A DNA stretch of 64,000 bases from Stratiolaelaps scimitus (taxonomy: Eukaryota > Arthropoda > Arachnida > Mesostigmata > Laelapidae), in assembly GCA_019614645.1 (NCBI GenBank), contig JABWDB010000021.1, positions 4,077,501 to 4,141,500 on the forward strand, given 5' to 3'. The notes beneath the pieces are model-generated. The model did not search any database. It saw nothing but the letters and a program-made list of their open reading frames with translations, and had not been told where the DNA came from. This document shows, in pieces, positions 39,196-52,400 of this stretch (the first letter of the stretch is position 1; the number at the start of each line of letters is the position of its first letter). The translations under genes and the position numbers were made by a program.

Positions 39196-39275
39196 TATAG
39201 AGTCCATACCCCTCAAGCGAGATGGCGGAGGAATAACGCCGAAAACTTGGAACCAGAAAGTCTCCGGTTCGAATC
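39196..39275 (+). repeat. Degenerate tRNA-like (Pol III) element
   Basis: GAGATGGCGGAGGAATAACG resembles an A box and GGTTCGAATCCC is a clear B box about 40 bp later. The T stem has mismatches and I could not fold a full acceptor stem, so this is a tRNA-derived repeat or decayed tRNA rather than a working tRNA gene. Confidence 0.35.
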
Positions 39276-40374
39276 CCGTAGGACACATGTAGTACGAAGT
39301 AACACGAATGACGTTTCGAGGTAACGACACCTCCAGGATGAAAAAATATAGTTTATAAACACTTATATTAGGTGCTCAAAATTAATGACATTTAGACTAA
39401 CGGTATCGTCGACATCTACTATACTCAATATCGTTTACACTTCAAATGCGTGCGAAATTCGCTGCACGTTCCCATGGGCTGGCCATTTAGCTAGTGACAA
39501 ACAATGAACCGCTCTACGATCATATGAGCGATCCTATTTCGTTGGTGACGTGCTGATTCTTTGGCCAGCCTGTTCCAGGCAGTTCGCCTAGGCTAAGCAA
39601 TGCAGGCGCTGTAGGGGTGCGATACCAGCAGTAGTAGCAACATCAACCAGCCAAGGTGATGGTGTCTGAGCTACTGAGCAGTTGAACATTCGAAGGTCGT
39701 CCTCGTTGTGAACATGGCAGCGATTACGCGATTGAGTGGCTCAATTGGCGTTGACTGGTACGTTGTGGGAACCACATGAAATAGGCAGAACAACCTCGAT
39801 GCATACAACTACAGCGAATATCATATGATCTGTACTGCCTGTTGACAAATGACAGCTTGACGTTTACGGCGGCATAGTCTAGCCCGAATTCTCAATGTAA
39901 CATTATCTACTGCCCATTTAAGACGACATTAAGCAATAAGAATCAACCAATCACGAGATGCAACAGTATATATATATAGGGTACGTACATATTTATAACA
40001 TATTCATTTGTGGATGTCTACTCCGTCCGCCTACGCTGGTCTGAAGTCCCTTATAGATAATACAGTAGACGAAGTAGACCTCGAAGATAGACAAGCAACA
40101 CCCAAGGTAGGCACTAGTGTTTAAAAAGGAAATAGTTAAGTGGTAATTTATTCAAATCTGACCGATGGATAAATGGATGGCTGACGAGCTAATTCGACCT
40201 AATCCATAGGTCGAATGTAGGTTAAATTTCAAATATAAAAAGAGGGTCTAACCACGGTACAAATCCACATGACTCATATACAGTTGCATGTTATATAAAT
40301 ACAGTGAAATTGAATAATTATCCTGCTAGGCCAGTTGTGATGTTTACGCTTTCGGCAGTACTATTTAACGAGAA

Positions 40375-40433
40375 TTTAAGCGTTCGTACAATTGTAGTTC
40401 CGTAAATAAACCAATATATGATTGATTGATTGT
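40375..40433 (+). repeat. Retroelement 3' tail shared with the SINE at 59.6 kb
   Basis: Reads TTTAAGCGTTCGTACAATTG through AATAAACCAATATA and ends in (TGAT)n. The same path occurs on the minus strand at 59598-59657, there ending in TTTACC repeats. No tRNA-like head is visible upstream, so this may be a LINE 3' end or a truncated SINE. Confidence 0.65.
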
Positions 40434-43400
40434 TAATCAGCAGTAGAACCATTTTCAATGTATTGGATAACATCTATCGCTGTCGAATACAAGCACCTCC
40501 TTGGTTCGATTACATTGTTCGAATTAAAATGGTTCAAATAAAATTAATCTGCAGTATAAATTCGTGTTACAATCTTTACTTCCTTTGTCAATAACGTGAC
40601 AAGAACTGTGCGATTGTTAAATTTAATCAGATTCTTTCACACGAACATCTGTATATCGACTAAATCATCGGGCTCCCGGCGCACAAATGAAAATTCTGGA
40701 ACGCTAGTTGTACCAGAAATCGGCTCGCCCAGAGCATGTTAGCAATCATTGCGCAGCGGATTGCCTCTCTCGGTTATAGAATTACAGTTAATTTCCTGCT
40801 GGCCTATTGCCATTTGTTCCTAAATACATCACAGATTGTAATATTTTGTTTTCAAAAGCCAGACTATTGTTCTTGCTGCTATTGGACGGTAATTGTTGCT
40901 TGTGCCGCGGCCGGTTCGGCATCAGATCTTATCAGCTCTATGGTGCTGTCATGGCTCGACCTCAACTCGAACTCGTGGAAGGTTTACCGAGGAGAGAGCT
41001 CCAGACGAATTGTCTCAAGTTTTCTACATCACGCCGAATTTGTGAACGGCAACGGCAACTAGCAATATTCTCGCCCATTTAACCTTCGTGCCCGAGATGA
41101 AGTAATCTATAGTCGATATTCGGGTGGAGTAATCGTTATTTCAGTATGAATACATTTGCCTCAGAGATAAATGAAAAGAAAATGCTGTAGTTAAAATTAG
41201 TTCGACTTCACGTCTCATGTTGACGGTTAATTAACTAGGAAAGCCGGGACTAGTTTTGCACACTGTATTATATTCATTCATTCATTCATTTGCATAAATA
41301 TGAGCGGTGTCTTTCAATGATCATGATCTGAATACAGCCATTAGATACTTGTGTTGTTCTTGCTACACATTGAATATGCCAACTCTTCTTCCGAAGCTTT
41401 TATATAGGGGACACTTGTATTCTACCGAAGCACTACGTTTATTACCCTAGGGACACATACACACACACACAAACAAAAACAATTTATGCAACTATACCAG
41501 CTCAGCCCATTAGCCCATTTGGTCGTAGCACAATAAGAACAATAATAATTGAATCCATTGTTGCTGTCACTGACGATGTTTTCGTTGCTCCGTTTCGAAA
41601 AGTTTCACGCTGGCATCCGCATCGAGCCGCCACCGCCGCCACATTTATCGAAGTGGGAGTGAATTAGTGAGTTGCACCGCCGGCGTCCGCCGCCACAAGA
41701 CAACGATACCAGAAAAAGCAGCAACAGCAGAGAAGCAAAATTGGCGGCAGCAGTTGGAATCTAAAGAATTTACACCTTTCTCTCCCATCGGCCGTTGTAG
41801 CGACCCAACGTAGTTGTTGTTATTGCTGCTGCTGCTACTGCTGTTCATGGCAGCGAAATAAGACCGAATGGGAAGCGGGAATGCCAACGACTTTGTGCTG
41901 TTAACGCCGAGTTCTTGTGGAGAAGAGCTGCTGCTGCTGGCGGCATCAGACCACGGATCTGGCCCCGGACACGCGGCCGTAACGCGGAAGAACGTCGGAT
42001 TGAAGCATAATCGCGTCAAATCATCTATCTACACTAAGAATGAAAATGTGAACTGAGAAAGATCTCAATTTTTGTTGGAAAAATGATTTCGGGGGAATTA
42101 TTATTATTATATTTACCGTACGGCATTGACACAAATCATGAAGACTTGAGCATTGTCATCCAAATCTTCAACCCTCCTTCGACTTGCGACTTGAATATTC
42201 TATAATTCAAAGAAACTTCGTTCAAACGCACAAGCTCGGGTTCGTATCCATTTAAAAATAACTCATATTTACTAAAGGTGATTTAACAAGCTTTAACTGA
42301 CATATGTAAAAAGCATAAAATATAGTTCCAAACAGAAACGAAATGGATAAGATTGTAATCATGCCCAGATAATTCAAGCTTAAACCATAGAGGAAGTGGT
42401 ATGATATGAAATCCTAATAACTCTGAGATACTTTGTATAGTTCTGGATGCCACGAATGAAACGTAAAATAGTAATGGGTTCCAAATATAATTGGGTTGAT
42501 ATGTCGGAGATTTTTCTACAGAATTTCTGCGATTGAGCTAGCAATGTTCTGGGGGCCACTTCTGACGAAGCCGGTGCTGCGACGAATTTTGAATTTTCAT
42601 TCATTCTACATTTTGTCAATCATTGACGTATATTACAGCAAGCGGTCATGACCATCTATATTTAGCTCGATATTGTCTATTATAATAGGGAGCCCTACCA
42701 TCTCATGGTATTTCGACTTACGGCCGTTAGCACTCCTCCCCATTGAGCGTCATTACGACCAGGCCAAGATAAGGAAGCAAGTATCCTAGTGACGGGACCG
42801 CAAGTCACTATAATAGCTTTCAGTTAAGTGGCGTCCAGCACTGGTAATGTTTCGTCAAATCGGCGCAAACTACACAATATGATTTCCTTCAAAGGAAAGT
42901 GTTGAAAAGCATTGCAGAAAAACAGGAGATATCAACTGAGGAAACCTACATAAAGTGTAAGTAACCCTTGGTCGACCGCCTATTTGTGGTTACCATACGT
43001 ATTATGCACTGAGCTAAGAAGAGAAAATTATTTATATAGTTTAAGTTCTCATAAAAATTATGATGTTTTTCCCATTTTTATTTAGCTTACTGCGGTGAGG
43101 TGCATTACTATTACTATTATTATTATTATTCTCGCTAGACCTATTATCATTTTTATATTTTTCTTACTACGATTTCTGTTCCGTCATCCGAATCGTGATA
43201 GAAGTTTGTGAGTAACGGCCACTCCAGTCTGGTGACCAGCGTAATCGTTTCGAAATCAAACTTCGAAATGATCGAAAACTCCTGGGTCACTTCTCTTCTT
43301 CGAAACTCGCTTCCGTCGGGTCGTCATTACAACAACAACAACAGCTACATTGGACAACTAACTACATCTACCGGTGTGCACGTTAAGTGAACCCCTCCGT

Positions 43401-44414
43401 GATCCGCTTAGACCCTTAACTCGGCGTCCCGATTTGAATTGTTCCAGTGATAGAGCCTCACATTTCGCATCTTCGCCAGCGGAATTCGTTCTTCGTCACA
43501 ATCGGCTCAAATTGGCCATTGCGCATAGTAGTGCTAATCGCTGTTTACAAGGAGAAGAACGGGGTCGTAGTGAGATCGCTGGACCAATGGACTACATCCA
43601 CCAGGAAGAAAACTGCCGACCGCGCGACCACTGTCGAAGACTTCATAGCTTGTGGGGGCAATCGCCAGCCTTTATGTTAAGTCACAACTCAACGACTGAA
43701 GCCTCCGCGCGAGGTTGACCGCTCGTGTTGCTACGAAGCAAAGCTAAAATCGTTCCAACAAAGCAGACTACCCCCCCCCCGATCGCTTCTAGTCTCATCC
43801 CTTCTCCCCCGGGCCCCAATTTCATTCCCAGCCCGAACCGCAGCCAGGCCAAGGGCTGGTGGATTCCGCTCGATAGCTTCTGATCTTGTTGCCGCCTGCC
43901 AGCAGATGTTGTTAGACCAGCAGCTGTTGTTGTTCGGTTGCCTGGGAACGTCACCCGCAACGCAACGAGTTGCCGGACCGAAAGGAGTCCGTCGAGTAGT
44001 GCAAGCGCGAGCTGGCGGAGCTGACCATCAGTTCCAGAGCTGGAAGCTCGAGGGGAAGCCCTTCGGCAACGGACCAAACCAACAGTGTCGATAGTACGAA
44101 CAGATCAAAAGATAGATAGACAGACGTCGCTCTGCTTGTGCCACCACCGCTGCCGTTGAATTTCCCTCATTCCTGAATCAGATGAAACAACTGTCGTTTT
44201 TCGGCTCATACTATCGAACAGCCCCATGGCTCAATCAGATCACTGCTACAGCGGTCAGCGCTAGTGGTTTTGGTAACGTTTGCTTGCTTGTTTCTTGTCC
44301 AACTGACATTCGTGCTGTAAGCAAGAATAGTCCGACAGACGGCTGTTCCTTCGAGACGCGAATGATGTTATCGGAACTGAGGATAGTTCTATTGATTCCC
44401 TCGCGGACAGTAGT

Positions 44415-44453
<39 letters not shown>
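44415..44453. repeat. (AGC)n trinucleotide microsatellite
   Basis: About 13 perfect units within a GC-richer island. Its frames would code poly-Ala, poly-Ser or poly-Gln, but the surrounding frames are not convincing as genes. Confidence 0.97.
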
Positions 44454-44457
<4 letters not shown>

Positions 44458-44640
44458 ATCGTGAGACCGCAGTAAACGAACACAACTATTGGGCATAGTA
44501 ATAAATAAACTCGATTTCAGACTTTCTGTCAGTCAGAGAGAAGTTCAGCCCAATGGTGGTTCGCCCGAGACGTACTGCTGATCTACGGGGCCACTGCAGA
44601 TCCGACCTACAAACGACAGTCATAGCCTCTGGGTGCGCAT

Positions 44641-44715
44641 CCTCTCCCTCTCTCTCTCTCTCTCTCTCACACGAACACACACACACACACATACACTCTC
44701 CTCTCTCACACGGAG
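44641..44715. repeat. (CT)n and (CA)n microsatellite pair
   Basis: A CT tract (about 44645-44669) followed by ACAC tracts to about 44692. Similar GA tracts lie at 44899-44922 and 49425-49449. In arthropods GA/CT tracts often mark GAGA-factor promoters, which is only suggestive here. Confidence 0.9.
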
Positions 44716-46431
44716 GTGTCAATCCGTCGTGAGTTCCAAATACAACGCCAAATCCGAATGTCAAATTGCTCGTCTCATATCACCTTCTCGGTCTATACAG
44801 TCTCCCAAAAAATCTCTACTGTTCGACGGCTGACCAGCCAACCGGTACATGTCGACCTGTCAAATTGTCAACTATAAAATGGTCAACGGAGCCGAGCGAG
44901 CGAGCGAGAGAGAGCGAGAGAGAAAACTCAAAAAGAAAAACGAACCCTCGGGCCGCCAACGAGACAGTGGCTGAGCCCAGCTAGCGGCACGGCATTAACA
45001 AGCAAGCATGGTGAAAAAAAGCTGCCAATACCGCGCGTTGTTACCTGAAGTTTTGAAACGAGCACTGGCGCCGCGACAACAGCAACGATGCCAACAACAA
45101 CAACAGTAGAAAAAAAAACCAGTATTGACAGCGTCGGTTGCCGTTAATGCCGCGACCTGCTGCTCAATGATCCGCCGCCGTACTCAAAGATCTGCTGCGA
45201 CTGTCCTGTCAAAATGAGCGCGAAAATTGGTCATTCGCAAAATTCAAAGCGAAACAGCGACTTTGTGCCGGTAGAGTCAATCTTCTGCGGACGTCACGTG
45301 TCTGCTTACTACAACCCTAAGCGAAATAATGTAAACACAGGGAGAAAGCTGCTTCTACTTCAGTTCCATAGAGAACGCATGGAGACGGAAGGAGACTAAA
45401 AGTTGATGAATTCACGTCCGGATAACGAACTGCCGGAACACGACAGCAATACACTTTCTCTCTCTCTTGCACACATAATCGTAAACCGTTGTCCGCTCTG
45501 ACGATCAGTACGGCGACCAACTGATTTGCATCCAGCTGGTATCGAGCGCTTAATGGTTTATCACGGTGGTTCGCTGTTGGGACTTTGAAGAGGAAATTGA
45601 AGACAAAACGATCTACGCCAGGGTTAACATCAAGTGAAGAATAACTAGAAGTCCGGTAACATCAGTCGCGGCTGTTTGTTGAGATGCTTAACAAGACTGG
45701 AACGTCGGGTTTCACTCCGAAATGGGGACGTATTGTAAACGTTGACTAATACGCACTTTTTATGACTAGAACTCACTGTCACATTTAATTCGTCTGTAAT
45801 TTATTTGATTAGTAGTAATTATGATTATTATTTATTAGAACGTCGTCGTCTTTGATCGTACGGTAGTTCTTCTCTTGACCGGGAGCTCTTAGATGAACAA
45901 CCTGCATAAGTTTCCAAAATCGAATGGCCTTTTGCACTCGACAAAAGCCGTCGAAAGTGACGCTGTATTCCGCCATTCGTTGCGCAGCGCCATTACCTTT
46001 ATACACATATATATATATATATATATATTATCTGCGAATATATCTATTTATCGATAAGGAAGAATTCATAAATGCTGCAATTCCGCTATATGTGTGTGTG
46101 CGTGCGCGCGTGACTGTGAATTCATCGTCTCATTCAAGCTAACGGTAGGCACCTTTCGAAAGGTAATGGTGTGAATCTTATAGATAACGAGAAGAACATC
46201 CAGAGTAAGCGGAACAAGAGCAAGTCAGGGGCTCACAGAGCGTGACAGTATTCCTGGTATGACAGCTAGAACGATTTTGCGGTACACTGGGAGCTCATTC
46301 GTGAATTGAATGAATGAGTTATGCAGAGGTAAAAAAACATATAAGAGGAAGTGCGTGTGTATTTGTACAAACGACAAATAATATAAATACAACAGTTTAC
46401 AATTTACAGTTTTAGCCCTGTTTTAGTTTTT

Positions 46432-46496
46432 ATTGTTGCGCCATTTTACTAAGTAGCTAGGTATGTATCACACAATATCATGTGAATAAATGATGA
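46432..46496 (+). repeat. Dispersed repeat, family Y, copy 2
   Basis: Partner of 31081-31136 in the same orientation. Both end CATGTGAATAAATGATGA. Upstream similarity fades into T-rich sequence (GTTTTAGTTTTT), consistent with independent truncation of a retroelement. Confidence 0.75.
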
Positions 46497-49400
46497 CTTT
46501 TTATATAGATACGACGTTTTTGAGATATTATGAAGGAATTAACAAAACGTTCCCCTCGATACCGTCATGTATGTGATTTAGTCATTGAGCTCAAGCAAGC
46601 TCATTTCAATTTGTCTCTGCCATTTGGGATTAGTCTTGGAACAGCTATTTCGGATGCACAAACCCATGTTGTCTCCCTCGGTCGTAGGTGGGGAAAAGTA
46701 ATGACGACTAACAACACATCGACACGTTGTATACTAAAAATGACACACAGCCTCCTACAATTTACTTACTTTACGAACAACATCCAAAATCTCGTAGTAG
46801 CCTGTATATACCGATAGTGGCAACGCCCCCGCTAGATGAGATCAACGAAGAGACATATCTAAATTGCACACAGTCACGACATAGGCGCAAGGTTTGTAAC
46901 ACTAAGACAATGATTGCTTAACGACAACACACTGCACTTTATAGCCACAGGTCACTCAAGCAAGGTAGCTTAGCTTCATACAGTCAGCTCTCACATTTCT
47001 CTTGTTCAACGAAAATGGTCCAATTACCACATTGTGCTACTTGTTTGTTGTTCAAAAATGATTTGTTGTTACTGCCGGTTACACAGCATAGAATAATGTG
47101 CTCGTTGGTTTATCAGTCGGTCCTAATTGTACCATCACCGATCAGTGTCAATGCTATTACCGTAGGATGACTCGATAATGTGTAATTGAACACTTCGACA
47201 TGCCGCAACTGGCTTGCATTTGGGAACGCGAACATCTAACTAGATGTTGTATCTACGGCTGGGCGGAAACATTTGAGGATTCATTGCAGATGTGACATTG
47301 TCCTGCGCGACGCTCACACGCGCTGACCGGCGGAGATCTATCTATGTATGATTTAGTAAAGGCAACTCGTGTCCGCCTGACTCGCTTGCACGGCATGCGT
47401 GAAGAGCGCACGCTCTCAAATACCAATCATTTTCAGAAGAACCAACAACAAATGAAAAGGAGGCAGGTTGAAGGGAAACATCCACAATATTTCATTGATG
47501 CAGGCAATTCTCGTCTAGGCCTCTCCGCCTTACGGAGTTCGGCGCTATGGCCTAGTCACTGAATCTCTCTCTGTCCAACGAGCGACCCACTGCTGGTAAA
47601 CCTCATTCTAACAAGTGAGCAGACAGCAGCCTTGCACCCAGCCAACCAAACGCGGTATGGTAAGGCAGCAGCAGCACCAGCACCACGAGTAGTAGTCGTA
47701 GTGGTCGTGGCTGTAGTAGCATAAACAATAGCCATTTCAAGCAGCAGCGGCAAAGCGACTCCTATATTAAACAGCTCGAAGGAGATGATAGCTTTTGTCT
47801 AGGCGCTAGCAAGCCGAGCTTAGTAAAAGCCTTGCCCTAACGTATCCTACGTGTTCTAGCCAATTGCATCCAATATCAGCACAGCCTTCAGCGTGTAATC
47901 GCGCATGTATACATTGATAGCCGAAGATGTATTTATGCAGAGAGAATAACTAGATAGGTTCTGTTTGTACAAAAAAAACGTATAGAAAAATTATTCAACC
48001 GTCCTATGTGACGTGAACTAAGTATGAGAATGAACCTATATATCTATTTATCTATCAAGATTATAGTATTCTTCTTGAATGAATAAGAAAATGCAAGCGC
48101 GAAACTATTTGGGGCGATGCATAATCGTGGTAAAGGTAACGAAAACCTACATGCGTTTGTTTATTCAGGGCTGGCAATCGATTGAGTGATGAAGTTCTTT
48201 TTCGCCGTTCAACCTAATGCTCTAAAGCGCTCGGGTATTCTTCGACACCTTATATCATCGTTTGAGGACGTGCATAGATCAACCCAGCACACACGGTACA
48301 GCAAATTCTCCTGAATTTGTGACCCATTGTACATTCCCATCTAGCGTGCACATTGTTCACCCAACGGCCTTCTCTCTAAACGAAGTTATGAAGGGATACG
48401 CCACGGTATCCGGATCTTAGAGCAGTAAAAACAGGCAGGACCCCGAGTAGATAGAAATGTGAGCAAGAATGGAGACGAGTGAATAAGAAGCTCAGATTGT
48501 AATGCGAGCTGCTTGGTGAACTTCAGTGAATATTTAGCCATTATCGGGAGTTGGAGCACGAATCAAGCTGATGGACCACCCGCGGAACACAAGCTGGTGT
48601 AATGAACGAATGAATAACATACAAAAATTGAGCAGAGGTTGTTTTGCTTGTGCAAAAATTAGCAGTCGCATTGTGTTACATCTGAAAGAACGCGAGGCAA
48701 TCTAATACCATTACACCGCTAGTGCCATCCAATTTGGCTACAGGAAAAGACAAAGCTTAGTTGAATGATTCGCGCGGGTTTGACTGCGCCCCGTCGCCGC
48801 CGCCGCCTCCTCGTCATTGTGAGCGAGGTCAGCTTCCGTCAAATGGATTCGTCCATCTATCGTAGCATTGGTCCATTCACCGTGTTGCGGTAGCCCTGCT
48901 TCGGTAGTACCTTTGCCCTCAGTGCATTGCCACACAGGCGAGTTTGCTTACGCTTGCGTTATGCAAAACAAAAAAAAAATAACTTTTTTTTCGTATGCGT
49001 TATGCAAACGAAAAAATATCGTTTGCGAACCCAGAATGCCGCCAGCATAATACGTATGATGGTAGATGCTGTTGTTGCGTTTTGCTTTGCTTACGTTGTC
49101 GTATGATCGTCGATGAAATTTTTACGTTTAAGAATACCGAATACAGGCGACTGAGTTCGATCGTTTCTGTTATCGTTATTATTTAATTACATAATGACAA
49201 TGAAAAATAACAGATGACGCGGGCGCCGGAGCGTAAACCTTACACTCGAACGAAATCCATTCACTGTTAGCTTGCGGGCTTATTTTTCGCCAGCGAGAAG
49301 ACTATTTTAGCCGCTCAAAGAGCTCTGAGGCGATTGAGATTCGAGCAGGCTTGTTTCGTTTGTGTGTTTAGTCTGAGCTGAGTTCGCGCCTGTTGCGTAA

Positions 49401-52400
49401 ATGACGACGACGACGGCTTCGGATCTCTCTCTCTCTCTCTCTCTCTCTATCGGCAGCTGAACGAGACAGACAAGAGAGGAATGTTGCACCATAGCCGAGT
49501 TAACTAGCGAACAAACGACCTAAGCGGTCCGCGTGCAAGAAAAACAGAGACAGAGAGAGATGAAGAAATACACGCACACATATAGATAAGACAAAGAGAC
49601 CCATTGAAGCAAACAAAGCAGAGAGGTCACGAGCACGTGGCTTCCTCGTACGACTGCTATTGCTACTACTTCTACAACTGAATATTAGATGAACAAGCTA
49701 ATGAATGAAAGAACGAATGCGAAGACATTCTTCTTCGTATCGGAAGACACTGCCCGATCAGGCTGTTGTTGTTCTGCGGCATGATCAGACCCTCTGTCAG
49801 TCAGTCAGTCCGTCCCTTCGGCTGCGACACTGCCGGCGGCGGCGGCGGCTGCTGAGATTCTGCTAGGCTGAATCTGCGTGTATGTATTAGGATGGGTTTG
49901 TGTCTGTGAGGATGGTGATGATGATGATGGTGTGGATGAGGAGTAACAATCAAATGAAGCAGACTCACTGCCGACAGCAGAAAACATCGCGGACTCGCTG
50001 CATCCATTTCGATTGGCTGACGAGCACACAGCACCATCGAGTACAGGACGACATCGCGTGACGTGTTCGATCGATGACGATGATGACGCTGTTAATAACA
50101 ATAATAATAATAATAACGAAACCTTCGAAATGGTCGTATTGCTCGGTAATGTCTGTTTGTGGTTCGTCTCTGAACCCTTCCTGCAGTGTTGTCCCGACGA
50201 GGTTGTTATTATGCTGGGGTTGTTTGTCTTCGAGTAGGACACCACGTAGCACTAGCACTAACTGCAGGAGCTTCAGATGGTCCGGAAAAATTTGGACGGG
50301 TTTCAGCACGTTGTTCCCGAAATAGTCCAGTTCTAACTCTCACTCACGAATCTCACCTATCCGTTCGGCGTCCTTCATTTGCCGTCAGATCCACTACCAC
50401 TCCGCGGGTACCACAAACTTCTGATCCTTCCAGACCCCCCGTCTCCTACTGTCGCTGCGGTTCAACTACGACAAATCAACGTTGTATCAATGAGTCCTTT
50501 CCTGCACCAAGATGAAGTACACTCTGCCTCCACGTTTCTTTGCCAAACTTGAAAAATGTTACGCACTTCTACAAATTCAACATGGCGATGACTGGCCACA
50601 CATATGCACAAATCGACAGTCTATGTACAGGAGAGAATTTTACACACACAAGTTAGCTGGCACGTACCTACATCTATGCACACGTTCATTAGGTGGATGG
50701 GTGAATGACACGGAGGAGGGTTTAACAATACGCTGTCTACCGATATCTTACTCGTACTTCACAGGGTTTACCCAACGACTCAGATCAGCCTTTTGAAGAT
50801 CGGACAGTGACAGATGCTTCCTGCTGTTTCCGTTCTTGCCGTTAATGTTATTGTTGTTATGATTACTGATACTCCTCCTGTAGCACAGAGGGCTATGCTG
50901 GTAACCTTGTTATATCGCCACTATACAAACGCGGCATGTCGCGGCGCAGAGCAGATAGACGGACCGCCCGGCCGACCGACCGATCGACAGGAACAAACAC
51001 CGGCAATTGAACGCACCACACACACACACACGCGCGAACACGCAAGCACGCTCGCTCGCTCACTTACTCGTTGCTTGCCTTGCCTTTACCGCCGTCACTG
51101 CCGACGTCCAACTGCTACAAGTCAGCGCTGCGGCAGTGCTTGGGTGGCCGGCCGTAGAGGCAGCAGGTAGTGAGAGTAGTTGCGGCCGGAGGCATATGGC
51201 TGAGTGGGTGAGTGATTCCTTCCAGAAAGTGACGGCTGCGAATGGAGCGGCAACAGAATCAGTGATAACCGTAGCGGGCACAACCGCAGCGGCACCGGCA
51301 GCAGCGATAGCAGTAAACTTAGAAAGAATGAGAGACAGTGTCTGCCAATGATCAGTGGTAAACAGGTTGATGGGGCTATAGGTAACGAAGACCGACAAAG
51401 TTCAGCAGCTACAACAACAACAACTACACCACCACCACCAGCAGAAACGAACACAGCAAAGTGTTCAGTATGATCAGTAATTGTTGCTGGTTATGTTGTT
51501 GATGCTGTTTAGTTGCACTCATGTTTCGTTGCTCGATATAATAGCTGTTACCGCCGTTGCTGTAGCGATCGTACACGGGCAGGCATATCTTTAACTAGTA
51601 TGACAGTGTCGTCGTGTGGGACAGCACTACAAGGCAATAGGCCTTTGCTTTGACTACCTTATCTACGGCGATATGATTATGCTTTCATGTTATTGTTGTT
51701 GTAGACTAATGTGCCATAGCCCAACCACATATGATAGACTGTTCCCTATCCTGTTATAGTTATCGATGTATGCAGATGTCGGCGACATGTCACGTATAAA
51801 CACACAGATCTGTTTAACGATAGGTGTATAAGAGCCAACCAGAACGATAAACATGAACAGGATGTTAGTCGATGTGGTTAAAACTCAAATATATCTTCAG
51901 TATCGTGCTCGCAGCCATTATTATTCAACCGCCATTGATTAAGCATATGCCCAGGCTTTTTGCATATATCCTTTGCAAGCAGATTAGACATAACTGTATC
52001 CAGATGAAACCAGTAGCAGCAGCTGCAGCCAACAATCTGTCAACACTGACACTCGGATGCTGTCCTTTTTTTGGCCTGAGCCGGCTTAAATCAGTCACTC
52101 ATAATTCATCGGGCTATTCACCCCCTCCCCAATCATCTAATATGGGTGATATCAGCTTCCGCGATGTGTGTCCACAGTTATTACTATTGCTCGTGCTGTT
52201 TGTCATCGTTTCCACATCTTAGTCATTCATGTATACTTGTATTTTGAGTAATGCCGTCTCTATCATGCCACGCATGGACCGGTTGGCCAACTCGAGAGTG
52301 GACCAGGCGATAGATAACAGGCGCCAAGTAGCGGCTCTTTGAGATATGATAAACAAGAGCTTTCTTCTTGCCGTGGACGGTCAGTCGTTATAAATGTCAC

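Noticed and set aside
41290..41310. Octamer-like ATTTGCATAA motif
   Set aside because: A single short motif in AT-rich DNA, expected by chance.
43682..44483. Open frames including a poly-Ala/poly-Leu stretch at the (AGC)n repeat
   Set aside because: Caused by the trinucleotide repeat; frames exist on both strands and no domain is visible.
49805..50309. Overlapping 78-146-codon minus-strand frames around 50 kb
   Set aside because: They occur in several frames at once and are poly-His, poly-Leu or poly-Ser from GAT/CTG/AAT repeats; no family resemblance.
50512..50796. 94-codon plus-strand frame starting MKYTLPPRFFAKLEK
   Set aside because: It has a plausible start but no homology I recognise, no splice context and no codon bias distinguishing it from the surroundings.
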